Assembly: GCF_004345665.1 (NCBI RefSeq)
Contig: NZ_SLWR01000003.1
Span: 496,001 to 560,000, forward strand
Length of the DNA stretch: 64,000 nt
Direction of reading: 5' to 3'
From: Kribbella antiqua
GTDB taxonomy: Bacteria > Actinomycetota > Actinomycetes > Propionibacteriales > Kribbellaceae
Shown here: in pieces, positions 1 through 7,252 of the stretch
Layout: every line of letters begins with the position of its first letter
Position numbering within the stretch: position 1 is the first letter of the stretch
The notes under the pieces: model-generated
The model's input: only the letters and a program-made list of their open reading frames with translations
Database searches by the model: none
Told to the model about the DNA's origin: nothing
Translations under genes and position numbers: made by a program

Positions 1-410
1 AACTCGTCGTACGACTTGGCGCCGACGGCGGGGAGGCTTACCGGCTCGAGCTGGCGCTTGCGGATGTAGTTGGCGAGCGTCCAGCCGCCGGTCTTGACGA
101 TGTCCGGCGCCTGGTCGCCGATCAGCGCGGTCTGCAGCTTGGTGTCCAGCTGGGGGAGCGGGATCTGGAGCGGCTCGATGGTGACGTTCGGGAACTGCTT
201 GCGGTAGTCCGCGACCGCCGACTGGAACACCTGGTTGAACAGATCCTCCTGGTGCATCCACACCTTCACTGTGCCCTGCGGCGTACCGGAGTTGTCGTCG
301 CTGCCGGATTCCCCGTTGTCGCCGCAGCCCTGCAGGAAGGGCGACAGCCCGGCGGCCGCACCCAGTCCGAGGCCAGTCTTCAACACCGTCCGCCGAGACA
401 ACCGTTCCAT
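1..410 (-). CDS. ABC transporter sugar-binding lipoprotein, N-terminal part (partial)
   Basis: This gene is cut by the window edge; 136 N-terminal residues are visible, starting at the ATG at 410-408. The N-terminus has a twin-arginine motif (SRRTVLK), a small hydrophobic stretch and a lipobox-like LQGC. That predicts Tat export and lipidation at about residue 29, followed by a Gly/Ser/Asp-rich linker. The mature part (VKVWMHQEDLFNQVFQ..., then QTALIGDQAPDIVKTGGW) has the pattern of family 1 extracellular solute-binding proteins of carbohydrate ABC importers. It lies downstream of, and in the same direction as, the eda-deacylase-deaminase genes but is separated from them by a hairpin terminator, so it probably has its own promoter. 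The substrate cannot be read from the sequence; the neighbourhood suggests a sugar or sugar acid. Confidence 0.85.
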   Translation of the reverse strand, partial: MERLSRRTVLKTGLGLGAAAGLSPFLQGCGDNGESGSDDNSGTPQGTVKVWMHQEDLFNQVFQSAVADYRKQFPNVTIEPLQIPLPQLDTKLQTALIGDQAPDIVKTGGWTLANYIRKRQLEPVSLPAVGAKSYDE

Positions 411-437
411 CGCCACTCCTCGGGACTGACCGGCCCT

Positions 438-452
438 ACTGGTCTGACCGGT
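438..452. promoter_or_regulatory. Possible operator: 15-base near-palindrome
   Basis: The sequence ACTGGTCTGACCGGT is a dyad around a central base with one mismatched pair. It sits between the predicted -10 element (463-468) and the start codon of the transporter gene, a usual place for a repressor site. The form TGGTnnnACCg resembles GntR/FadR-type operators, but no GntR gene is visible in the window. Confidence 0.35.
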
Positions 453-462
453 CTTTCCGCAG

Positions 463-492
463 ATCAAACTCCTCCGGTGAGTGGTGTGTCAA
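463..492 (-). promoter_or_regulatory. Predicted promoter of the solute-binding protein gene
   Basis: On the minus strand a perfect TTGACA (492-487) is followed after 18 bases by TTTGAT (468-463), about 50 bases upstream of the ATG at 410. This looks like a housekeeping-sigma promoter. It starts just past the terminator of the preceding genes. Confidence 0.5.
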
Positions 493-502
493 GAGCACAG
501 AA

Positions 503-534
503 AGCCCGCACTGCGAGATTTCGCAGTGCGGGCT
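503..534 (-). terminator. Hairpin terminator after the aldolase gene
   Basis: A perfect 14-base-pair stem (503-516 with 521-534) closes a four-base loop. It starts 13 bases past the stop codon of the minus-strand aldolase gene. Only three T residues follow on the minus strand, so it is GC-rich with a short U tract, as is common in actinobacteria. Confidence 0.75.
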
Positions 535-546
535 GGAGGGGCTGAG

Positions 547-1185
547 TTACTGAAGGGCGGCGCGGAAAGCTTGGGCCTTGCTCGTGATGGTTGACCAGTT
601 CGCGGCGGCGACATCGGTGGGGGAGACGACGTCGGTGCCGGCGGAGACGGCCAGGGCGCCGGCGTCGAGGAAGTCGCGGGCGTTGCCGGCGTTGACGCCG
701 CCGGAGGGGATCAGCGGGACGCCGGGGAAGGGGCCGTTGAGGTCCTTGAAGTACTTCGGGCCGAGCTGGTGTGCCGGGAAGATCTTCACCGCCGTCGACC
801 CGAGGGCCAGCGCGTTCATCACCTCGGACGGGGTGAAAGCGCCGAGCACGACCGGGATGTTCGCGGCGCGACCGGCCTCGACGATCGCGGCTGCCTCCGG
901 ACCCTGGCCGGGCGTGACCAGGAACTGGGCGCCGGCCTCGACCGCCTGCAAAGCCTGCGTCCCGGTCTGCACGGTGCCGGCGCCGACCACTGCACCGGTC
1001 TCATCGGCCGTGGCCGCGGCCCGCTCCAGATGCTTGGGAAGATCGGGCGTGGTGAACGTCAGCTCCACCACATGAATGCCGCCGGCAACCAACGCCGCAC
1101 ACAGGTCCCGGGCGTCGCTGATCTCCGGCGCCCGTACGACGGTCAGGACGCGATCGGCGCGGAGCAGCTCCAGGGTGGTGCTCAT
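547..1185 (-). CDS. eda: 2-keto-3-deoxy-6-phosphogluconate (KDPG/KHG) aldolase
   Basis: A 212-residue class I aldolase of the KDPG/KHG family. It splits KDPG to pyruvate and glyceraldehyde-3-phosphate in the cytosol. Family residues are visible: Glu41 in VVELTF, Thr71 in VGAGTV, the FLVTPG loop near 88-93, and the Schiff-base lysine Lys134 in AVKIFPA; the IPSGGVN phosphate-binding loop lies near 160. Length is normal. The start ATG overlaps the stop of the upstream deacylase as ATGA, so translation is probably coupled. It is the last gene of a three-gene minus-strand operon. The KDG kinase that would supply its substrate is encoded divergently at 4245. Confidence 0.93.
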   Translation of the reverse strand: MSTTLELLRADRVLTVVRAPEISDARDLCAALVAGGIHVVELTFTTPDLPKHLERAAATADETGAVVGAGTVQTGTQALQAVEAGAQFLVTPGQGPEAAAIVEAGRAANIPVVLGAFTPSEVMNALALGSTAVKIFPAHQLGPKYFKDLNGPFPGVPLIPSGGVNAGNARDFLDAGALAVSAGTDVVSPTDVAAANWSTITSKAQAFRAALQ

Positions 1186-2777
1186 GAAGTTCCTTTCGAA
1201 GTACGACGGACAGCACCGCCGGGTAGAGCGTCAGTACGGCGGCCGTCGTCGATGACGGGTACGCCGTTGACGAAGACGTACGGAATGCCCTCAGCCTGCT
1301 GACGCGGGTTGTCGAAGGTCGCGGTGTCGCGGACGGTCGCGGGATCGAACAACACGAGATCGGCGTGGTACCCCTCGCGGACGAGCCCACGGTCCGTCAG
1401 CCGCAGCCGCCGTGCGGGCCGGCCGGTGAGGTGGTGGATGCAGTCGGCCAGCTCGAGTACGCCGAGTTCCCGGACGTAGCGGCCGAGATAGCGCGGGAAC
1501 GTCCCCCACGCGCGCGGGTGCGGCTTGCCGCCGACGAGGATCGCGTCGGAGCCGCCCGTGTGGCTCTGATGCCGCATGATCGTCTGCACGTTCTCCTCGT
1601 GCCCGACGTGCTGCAGGATCGACGTCGCCAGGTTGTCCTGGATCAACAGGTCGAAGAAGACCTCTGCGGGCGACTGGTTCGTTCGGGTTGCGATGCCGGC
1701 GATGGTGTTGCCGACGGCATCGTTCAGCGCAACGTTCCGTACACCACCGATCTCGATGGTGTTCCAGTCCGTTACGCAGCCGTGGCAACCATCGGACCCG
1801 AGCTGCTCCATTTCAAAGGCGATCCGCTGCCGGGTGGCAGGGTCTGCCAGTCTGGTGAGCTGGGCGTCCGGTCCGCCTTCGGCCGTCCAGCTCGGCAGGA
1901 TCGCCGCGAGTGTGGTTGCCCCCGGCAAGTACGGATAGGTGTCGGTGGTGATGTCGATGCCGTTGGCAAGCGCCTTGTCGATCATCGCGACGAGCTCGGC
2001 GCCGCGGCCCTTGTTCGGCTCGAAGTTCATCACCGCGTGGGTGAGGTGCAGGGCGCAGCCGGATCTGCGGGCCACCTCGACCATTTCGCCGTACGCGTCG
2101 AGCGCGCCCTCGCCGTACGAGCGTTGGTGTGGGCTGTAGTAGCCGCCGTACTCGGCGACGATCGTGCACAGCTCGACCAGTTCGTCGGTGGTGGCGAACA
2201 TGCCGGGGGTGTAGGTGAGTCCGCTGCTCATCCCGACCGCGCCCTGCTGGAGGCCTTCGGCGAGCAACCGCTTCATCTCGCCGAGCTCGGCAGGTGTTGC
2301 CGGGCGGTTCTCGGTGCCGACGACCATCATCCGCAGAGTACCTTGCGGGACGAGGTACGACGCGTTGCATGCGATGCCCTGGTCGAGCCGATCGAGGTAC
2401 TCGCCGACCGTGGACCAGGTGAAGGCGAAGTCGTCCGGCTCGCCGTTCCAGCCGGCGATCTGGCGGCGCAAGGCCGCCCGGGTCGGGTCGTCGATCGGCG
2501 CGAACGACAGCCCGTCCTGGCCGAGCACCTCCAGTGTGACGCCCTGGCTGACCTTTGCCGTGTGGTCGGGGTTCGCCAGGATCTGCAGATCGGAGTGCGC
2601 GTGCATGTCGATGAAGCCGGGTGACAACACCAGTCCGTCGGCATCGATCGTCCGTCGCGCGGGTTGGTCGTTGCCGACAGCCACGATCCGGCCGGCGTCG
2701 ACCACGACATCGGCGCGGACCCCGGGAGCGCCGGTCCCGTCCAGAACGGTGGCGCCCTTGATCAACAGGTCAGCCAT
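1182..2777 (-). CDS. N-acyl-D-amino-acid deacylase family amidohydrolase
   Basis: A 531-residue amidohydrolase-superfamily protein resembling D-aminoacylases and N-acyl-D-glutamate deacylases. Visible features are a DVVVDAGRIVAVG small beta domain, the metal motif MHAHSD near residue 60, GLTYTPGMFATTDE, HQRSYGEG, LHLTHAVM, TDTYPYLPG, GGSDAILVGGKPHPRAWG and a C-terminal GYHADLVLFDP. The segment equivalent to GNCGVSLAP, whose Cys is a metal ligand in characterised D-aminoacylases, reads GQDGLSFAP here, so that Cys is an Asp. It sits one base downstream of the deaminase stop and overlaps eda by four bases. Family knowledge supports hydrolysis of an N-acyl group from a D-amino acid. From the neighbours I infer that the natural substrate could be N-acetyl-D-glucosaminate. 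Confidence 0.85.
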   Translation of the reverse strand: MADLLIKGATVLDGTGAPGVRADVVVDAGRIVAVGNDQPARRTIDADGLVLSPGFIDMHAHSDLQILANPDHTAKVSQGVTLEVLGQDGLSFAPIDDPTRAALRRQIAGWNGEPDDFAFTWSTVGEYLDRLDQGIACNASYLVPQGTLRMMVVGTENRPATPAELGEMKRLLAEGLQQGAVGMSSGLTYTPGMFATTDELVELCTIVAEYGGYYSPHQRSYGEGALDAYGEMVEVARRSGCALHLTHAVMNFEPNKGRGAELVAMIDKALANGIDITTDTYPYLPGATTLAAILPSWTAEGGPDAQLTRLADPATRQRIAFEMEQLGSDGCHGCVTDWNTIEIGGVRNVALNDAVGNTIAGIATRTNQSPAEVFFDLLIQDNLATSILQHVGHEENVQTIMRHQSHTGGSDAILVGGKPHPRAWGTFPRYLGRYVRELGVLELADCIHHLTGRPARRLRLTDRGLVREGYHADLVLFDPATVRDTATFDNPRQQAEGIPYVFVNGVPVIDDGRRTDALPGGAVRRTSKGTS

Positions 2778-2778
2778 G

Positions 2779-4083
2779 TCAGAAGAAGGTCCTGACCAGG
2801 TCGACGACGACGGGGTCAGCTGCGTCCGGGTCGTCCACGACCGGGATCAGCCCCCACTTGTCGAACGCCGTACACGGATGGGACAAGCCGATGCGTAGCT
2901 CGTCGCCGATCACGACCGGTGTGCTGTTGAACTCGAGGTATCCGTGCTGGTCGTTCAGCTTGGTGACGGTCATGCCGTCGGCTTTCAGGACCGGCTCGCC
3001 GTTCGCGCGTGGGCGGATCAGCTGCGGCTCGGGGAGGTCCTGGTCGAAGGGCAGGTCGCGGCGGCCGGCGTCGAAGATGGCCAGCCCTGGTTCGGGTTGC
3101 GAGGTGATCCGGACCCAGCCGTGCATGGCCGACACGAGCTGGCCGCCGTCCGTTCGCGGGGTCTCGCCGAGCGGTGACACCCGGCGGTAGAGGCCGTCGT
3201 CGTGCGCGATGTAGGCACCAGACCGCAGCACCACGCGCGCGCCTTCCTTGGCGAGTGGAGCCAGCACCTCGGCGACCAGTTCGAAGTACTCGCTTCCGCC
3301 CGCACTCACCACCGGTACGACGTCCGGGTCGTACAGAGGCTGTAGGCGGTTGTGGAGATCGGCCAGCTCGCGGAGGTACGAGCGCACCTTCTCGAGGCCG
3401 GGCTCGTCGACATCCTTGCTGACGGCACCTTCATACCCCGCGACGCCCGCGAGGCGCAGGGTCGAGGCTGTGGCGATCGCCTCGGCGACGGCCAGCGCGG
3501 TCTCGGCATCCCGGGCGCCGGTCCGGCCGCCGACTCCACCGACCTCCACCAGTACGTCGAGGGGACGTGCGTCGGGTCCGACGTACGCCGCCCTGGCCGC
3601 CTCCATGATCTCGACGGTCCGGACCGAGTCGGCCCAGACCAGGACCTCGAACCCCGGGTGGGCCGCAAGCTCATCGGCGATCCAGCGCAGTTGCAGTGGG
3701 GAGACGATCGCGTTGGCGATCAGCACCCGGTTGACGCCGTACGCGCGGGCGACGCCGAGCTGGAAGCCGTTCGCCAGGGTGATCGCCCAGGAGCCGGCGT
3801 CGAGCTGCATCGCCCAGAGCGCGGGCGCCATCGTGGTCTTGCCGTGCGGTGCGAGGTCGAGGCCGTGGGTGGAGCACCAGCGGGCGAGGGTGTCGACGTT
3901 GTGCCGCAGGCCGGGCGCGGACAGGGTCATCAATGGAGTGGGCAGCTGCGAGAGCCGCGGCTTGTCCGCCAGTACGTCGGCGACGGTCCGGCCCCAGAAC
4001 GCGGGCGGCAAGGCCTTGTCCTGCCAGCTCACGTGCTGATCGGCGAGAGCGGCGATGGCGTCGGCGTCGTACGAGGCTGGCAT
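2779..4083 (-). CDS. PLP-dependent D-amino acid deaminase / D-glucosaminate ammonia-lyase-like protein
   Basis: A 434-residue alanine-racemase-fold (fold-type III) enzyme related to D-serine dehydratase and D-threonine aldolase. The PLP lysine lies in APHGKTTMAPALW; QLGVARAYGV and VEVGGVGGRTGAR are further barrel motifs. The C-terminal SHPCTAFDKWGLIPVV carries the His and Cys that bind zinc in eukaryotic-type D-serine dehydratase. I place the start at the ATG at 4083 (MPASYDADA), because AGAGGA stands about 7 bases upstream and the longer reading frame runs back through the operator palindrome. It is the first gene of the leftward operon. The expected reaction is ammonia elimination from a D-configured 2-amino acid via an enamine, which fits the RidA gene at 5980. 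The specific substrate is inferred. Confidence 0.85.
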   Translation of the reverse strand: MPASYDADAIAALADQHVSWQDKALPPAFWGRTVADVLADKPRLSQLPTPLMTLSAPGLRHNVDTLARWCSTHGLDLAPHGKTTMAPALWAMQLDAGSWAITLANGFQLGVARAYGVNRVLIANAIVSPLQLRWIADELAAHPGFEVLVWADSVRTVEIMEAARAAYVGPDARPLDVLVEVGGVGGRTGARDAETALAVAEAIATASTLRLAGVAGYEGAVSKDVDEPGLEKVRSYLRELADLHNRLQPLYDPDVVPVVSAGGSEYFELVAEVLAPLAKEGARVVLRSGAYIAHDDGLYRRVSPLGETPRTDGGQLVSAMHGWVRITSQPEPGLAIFDAGRRDLPFDQDLPEPQLIRPRANGEPVLKADGMTVTKLNDQHGYLEFNSTPVVIGDELRIGLSHPCTAFDKWGLIPVVDDPDAADPVVVDLVRTFF

Positions 4084-4114
4084 TCTGATCCTCTGCTCGG
4101 CTGAGATTGCAAAA

Positions 4115-4134
4115 TACGCAACGCGCGTTGCGCA
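4115..4134. promoter_or_regulatory. Palindromic operator in the divergent promoter region
   Basis: The core CGCAACGCGCGTTGCG (4117-4132) is a perfect 16-base palindrome. Adding two bases on each side gives 20 bases with a single mismatched pair. It lies between the divergent deaminase and kinase genes. An IclR regulator is the second gene of the rightward operon, so this is the natural candidate for its binding site controlling both directions. Confidence 0.6.
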
Positions 4135-4157
4135 TTCTGACTCCACGGTTGTAGCAT
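4128..4157 (+). promoter_or_regulatory. Possible promoter of the kinase-iclR-ridA operon
   Basis: TTGCGC (4128-4133) and TAGCAT (4152-4157) are spaced by 18 bases, about 90 bases before the kinase start. The -35 element overlaps the right half of the palindrome, so binding there would block transcription. The assignment rests only on weak consensus matches. Confidence 0.3.
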
Positions 4158-4244
4158 CACGCCGGAACCCGCGTCAACGGACGCCGTGCGTCCTTCCGTC
4201 CCATAAGTACAGCCATCCCATCACTCGCGCCCCAAGGAGTGCCG

Positions 4245-5234
4245 ATGCCCGACCCGCTCCCTGAGACGCTTCCGCGGGCGATCTGTCTGGGCGAGGCGAT
4301 GGTCATGCTCGCCGGGGAGTCCGGGGTGCCGCTGGAGGATGTGGAGTCGTTCCGGCGGTCGGTGGGTGGGGCCGAGTGCAACGTGGCCGGTGGGTTGGCT
4401 GCGTTGGGCGTCTCGACGGGCTGGATCTCGCGGCTGGGCGACGACGGCTTCGGGCGGCACGTGGTGCGCGACCTGCAGGCGCGGGGTGTCGAGGTCGGCG
4501 GGGTGGAGAAGGATCCTGACCGGCCGACCGCGTTGTACGTGAAGCACACCATCGACGGACACTCGCGGATGTATTACTACCGCTCGAGCTCGGCCGCCGC
4601 CGCGATGGATCCGACCTTCCTGGATCGACCGGAGGTGTGGGAACGCCTCGCGAGTGCTGAGCTCGTGCACACCACCGGCATCACCGTGGCGATCTCCTCG
4701 ACCGCTGCCGCGATGCTCGAGAGGCTGGCTGAGCTTCGCGATCGGTACGGCTTCATGTTGAGCGTGGACCTCAACTGGCGGCCGGCTCTGTGGCGTGACC
4801 AGGACCCTGCGCCGCTGTGGCGGTTGCTGCGCGCGGCTGACGTCGTACTGATCGGTGCGGATGAGGCGCTCGTGTTTGCGGGTACCAATGACCCTGCTGA
4901 GCTGCGTGAACTCCTTGGTGCGCGGCCGACGCTGGTAGTGAAGAACGATTCGCACAGTGCACTGGTGCTGGAGCCGGATGGGCGTCGTACCGAAGTCCCT
5001 GCGGTCACTGTCGACGTGGTCGAGCCTGTAGGCGCTGGTGACGCCTTCGCGGCCGGCTACCTGGCTGGGACGTTGCAGGGGCTGCCGGTGGCGCAGCGGT
5101 TGCGGCTCGGGCACCTGAGCGCTGCCGCCGTACTGGCTGTTCCTGAGGACCATGCGGCGCCGCTGGACCCTGCTGTCCGTCAGGCACTACTGAGCTGCTC
5201 TGACGAAGAGTGGGCTGGTGTGAAGGTGCCATGA
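4245..5234 (+). CDS. kdgK: PfkB-family sugar kinase, probable 2-keto-3-deoxygluconate kinase
   Basis: A 329-residue ribokinase/PfkB-fold kinase. Visible are the N-terminal GEAMVMLAGE, the glycine-rich GGAECNVAGGLAALG (family signature 1), a DLNWRPALW segment typical of KDG kinases, and the C-terminal signature VEPVGAGDAFAAGYL with the catalytic Asp and anion hole near residue 255-260. I start at the ATG at 4245 because AAGGAG (4234-4239) is correctly spaced for it and overlaps the in-frame GTG at 4239. The product would phosphorylate KDG to KDPG, the substrate of the aldolase at 547. The stop overlaps the next start as ATGA. Confidence 0.85.
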   Translation: MPDPLPETLPRAICLGEAMVMLAGESGVPLEDVESFRRSVGGAECNVAGGLAALGVSTGWISRLGDDGFGRHVVRDLQARGVEVGGVEKDPDRPTALYVKHTIDGHSRMYYYRSSSAAAAMDPTFLDRPEVWERLASAELVHTTGITVAISSTAAAMLERLAELRDRYGFMLSVDLNWRPALWRDQDPAPLWRLLRAADVVLIGADEALVFAGTNDPAELRELLGARPTLVVKNDSHSALVLEPDGRRTEVPAVTVDVVEPVGAGDAFAAGYLAGTLQGLPVAQRLRLGHLSAAAVLAVPEDHAAPLDPAVRQALLSCSDEEWAGVKVP

Positions 5235-5965
5235 GCCAGAGCCTCGCGAGAGCGCTGCAGATCCTGGCCAGCCTTGGCGAGGGTGACAGGTCGCTGGACG
5301 AGCTTGCGGCGGAGCTCGACGTACACAAGACGACCGTGCTGCGGCTGCTGCGGACCATGGAGGCAGATCGGTTCGTACGGCGGGACGAGTCGTACCGCTA
5401 CCGGCTGGGGTCGCGGCTGTTCGCGCTGGCTGATGCGGCCCGCGAACAGCACGTCGTACGGGAAGTCGCGTCACCGCATCTGCGGCAGCTGAACCTGAAG
5501 ACCGGGCAGACCGTCCACCTCGCCGTGTGGGAGAACGGGGAGGCCATCTACATCGACAAGCTCGACAGCGTGCAGTCGGTGCGGATGTACTCGCGGGTCG
5601 GCGTACCGGCGGCTCTGCACTGTACGGCCGTCGGCAAGGTGCTGCTGGCGGCTCAGCCGTTGCGACAGCAGGAGACGCTGATGGGGATGCTCGACTACCA
5701 CTCCTATACGCGCCACACGATCAGTGGGCCGGAGGAGCTGCGGGCGGAGCTGGACGTCGTACGGGCGCAGGGGTGGGCAGCCGACCGGGCTGAGCACGAG
5801 GCGTTCATCAACTGCATCGGTGCGCCCGTCACCGACCATGATGGTCGCGTCGTCGGGGCCGTCTCGATCTCGGTGCCCGACCTCCTGCTGAACTATGACC
5901 AGGTACTGGAACTCCTGCCCGACCTGCTCGCCACCACGAAGGCGATCAGTGCCGACTACAACTGA
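5231..5965 (+). CDS. IclR-family transcriptional regulator
   Basis: A 244-residue protein with an N-terminal winged helix-turn-helix (ARALQILASLGEGDRSLDELAAELDVHKTTVLRLLRTME) and a C-terminal IclR effector domain (HLAVWENGEAIYIDKLDS, GVPAALHCTAVGKVLLA, then CIGAPVTDHDGRVVGAVSISVP). The start is the ATG at 5231, which overlaps the kinase stop by four bases; the earlier in-frame codon lies inside the kinase gene. It probably senses an intermediate of the sugar-acid pathway and acts at the palindrome at 4115-4134. Confidence 0.92.
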   Translation: MSQSLARALQILASLGEGDRSLDELAAELDVHKTTVLRLLRTMEADRFVRRDESYRYRLGSRLFALADAAREQHVVREVASPHLRQLNLKTGQTVHLAVWENGEAIYIDKLDSVQSVRMYSRVGVPAALHCTAVGKVLLAAQPLRQQETLMGMLDYHSYTRHTISGPEELRAELDVVRAQGWAADRAEHEAFINCIGAPVTDHDGRVVGAVSISVPDLLLNYDQVLELLPDLLATTKAISADYN

Positions 5966-5979
5966 GAGGGTTTGACCTG

Positions 5980-6384
5980 ATGTCCGACAAGACCGCCGTC
6001 TTCACCACTGACGCACCCGCCCCGATGCCGGTGTACTCGCAGGGAGTGCGCAAGGGCAACATCCTGCAGGTGTCCGGCCAGGGCTCGGTCGACCCCGCCA
6101 CCGGCGAGTTCGTCTTCACCGGCGACGTGTCGGGCCAGACCACCCGCGTCCTGCAGAACATCGAAGCGGTCCTCACCGCCGGCGGCGCCACCTTCGACGA
6201 CGTCGTCATGATGCGCGTCTACCTCACCACCCGCGACCACTTCACCACCATGAACGACGCCTACGCCGCCTTCCTCTCCACCCGCACCCCCAGCGGCGTC
6301 CTCCCCTCCCGCACCACCGTCTTCACCGGCCTCCCCCGAGAAGACATGCTCGTAGAAATAGACGCCGTCGCCGTCCTCAGCTGA
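5980..6384 (+). CDS. RidA-family enamine/imine deaminase
   Basis: A 134-residue YjgF/YER057c/UK114 protein. Members hydrolyse reactive enamine/imine intermediates released by PLP-dependent dehydratases. Family features are PVYSQGVRKGNILQVSGQGSVDPATGE at the N-terminus, the QTTRVLQNIEAVLTAGGATFDDVV helix, and PSRTTVFTGLPREDMLVEIDAVAV at the C-terminus. The arginine of PSR and the glutamate of VEIDAVA match the active-site pair of RidA. It begins 14 bases after the iclR stop, with GAGAGGG upstream. Its presence beside a PLP deaminase supports a dehydratase-type reaction for the enzyme at 2779. Confidence 0.92.
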   Translation: MSDKTAVFTTDAPAPMPVYSQGVRKGNILQVSGQGSVDPATGEFVFTGDVSGQTTRVLQNIEAVLTAGGATFDDVVMMRVYLTTRDHFTTMNDAYAAFLSTRTPSGVLPSRTTVFTGLPREDMLVEIDAVAVLS

Positions 6385-6536
6385 CCGCAGTCAACCCCAC
6401 GCCCCAGGCCCGCTCTCGCCAGAGCGCCGGCAACATGCCAGGCAGCGCGCGGTGTTCCGCGCCGAGCAGGATGCCCTTGCCGACCAGGCTCTGGACGATC
6501 CGTACACGCGCTGAGCGGGAGGCGCGTCTTCGGAAA
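6377..6536 (-). pseudogene. Possible 3' remnant of a lost gene
   Basis: On the minus strand about 50 codons read like a real protein end (RIVQSLVGKGILLGAEHRAL, then a Trp-rich tail and a stop at 6377). There is no start codon or ribosome-binding site of its own in frame, and further upstream the frame becomes an out-of-frame shadow of the SUKH gene. The style recalls the C-terminal part of small helical proteins such as GPP34-like ones, but I cannot identify it. The rest of the 6385-6597 gap shows only a short palindrome, AAACTAGTTT, near 6535. Confidence 0.2.
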
Positions 6537-6597
6537 CTAGTTTGCGTCTGATGGCATTTATCTTCCGGAAAGCACGCAGTCGAGGTCGGCCGGACGC

Positions 6598-7224
6598 TTA
6601 CTGGGCGCTGGTGGGAACCCGGACAAGGGGTTCGTTGTTGACGAACTGTCTGTCTGGGCCTTGGTCCCACCAGAGTTCGTGGTGGGGGGTGAGGTAGGGG
6701 TACCAGTTGTTGATGCCTGTTCCGGTGTGGAGGGACTCGACAACTGACTCCAGGTAGGACGCGAGGCTGGGGTAGGCGTTCGTGAAGTCGCCGGTGCCGT
6801 CGTGGTAGGCCATGCCTAGACGGGCTCGGTGGAGGTCTATGACCTGGAGGTCGCCGTCGGAGTCGGCCCAGGGGATCCAGGTGGGGTGCCAGTAGCCGGC
6901 CGCGAAGCTGTCGTATTCCTCGGCCAGGTCCATGCGGAGTTGCCAGTTGGCGGCGATTTCGGCGCAGCTGGAGGGTTGGGCTTCGGGGAGGAGGTTGGCC
7001 CAGGTGGTGAGGCCGTTGTGGCAGCGCAGGGACTCGATCAGCTCGGGCGGGAACTCGACCACCTGCTGGGCCGCGGATAACTCGGCGTCGGTGGCGGGTG
7101 GCGCGAGTACGGCGTACGTCGTTGGGGCGTGCTGAGACAACCAGCGGTCGATCCACGCCCACGACTCGGTGATGGTCACGTGCCGACCCTGGCACGGCCC
7201 AGGCTCAGCGAGAACCCGTTCCAT
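6598..7224 (-). CDS. SMI1/KNR4 (SUKH) domain protein
   Basis: A protein of about 208 residues with the pattern of the SMI1/KNR4 (SUKH-1) superfamily: ESWAWIDRWLSQHAP, then LAPPATDAELSAAQQVVEFPPEL, LRCHNGL, an acidic WIPWADSDGDLQVIDL core and SLASYLESVVESL. Bacterial SUKH proteins often act as immunity proteins against polymorphic toxins, or as cytosolic ligand-binding proteins of unknown role. No toxin gene is adjacent. The start is uncertain: ATG at 7224, ATG at 7233 and GTG at 7179 are all possible. The longer frame up to 7389 is rejected because it overlaps the divergent IclR gene. Confidence 0.75.
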   Translation of the reverse strand: MERVLAEPGPCQGRHVTITESWAWIDRWLSQHAPTTYAVLAPPATDAELSAAQQVVEFPPELIESLRCHNGLTTWANLLPEAQPSSCAEIAANWQLRMDLAEEYDSFAAGYWHPTWIPWADSDGDLQVIDLHRARLGMAYHDGTGDFTNAYPSLASYLESVVESLHTGTGINNWYPYLTPHHELWWDQGPDRQFVNNEPLVRVPTSAQ

Positions 7225-7238
7225 TTCCCGCATGGTGG

Positions 7239-7244
7239 GATAAT
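7239..7244 (+). promoter_or_regulatory. -10 element giving a probably leaderless iclR transcript
   Basis: GATAAT at 7239-7244 ends 8 bases before the ATG at 7253, so transcription would begin at or next to the A of the start codon. No Shine-Dalgarno sequence precedes the ATG. This arrangement is typical of leaderless mRNAs, which are common in actinobacteria. Confidence 0.5.
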
Positions 7245-7252
7245 CTTCTGCC

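Noticed and set aside
4221..5153. 310-codon minus-strand frame opposite the kinase
   Set aside because: The plus-strand kinase has clear motifs and a ribosome-binding site; the antisense frame has none.
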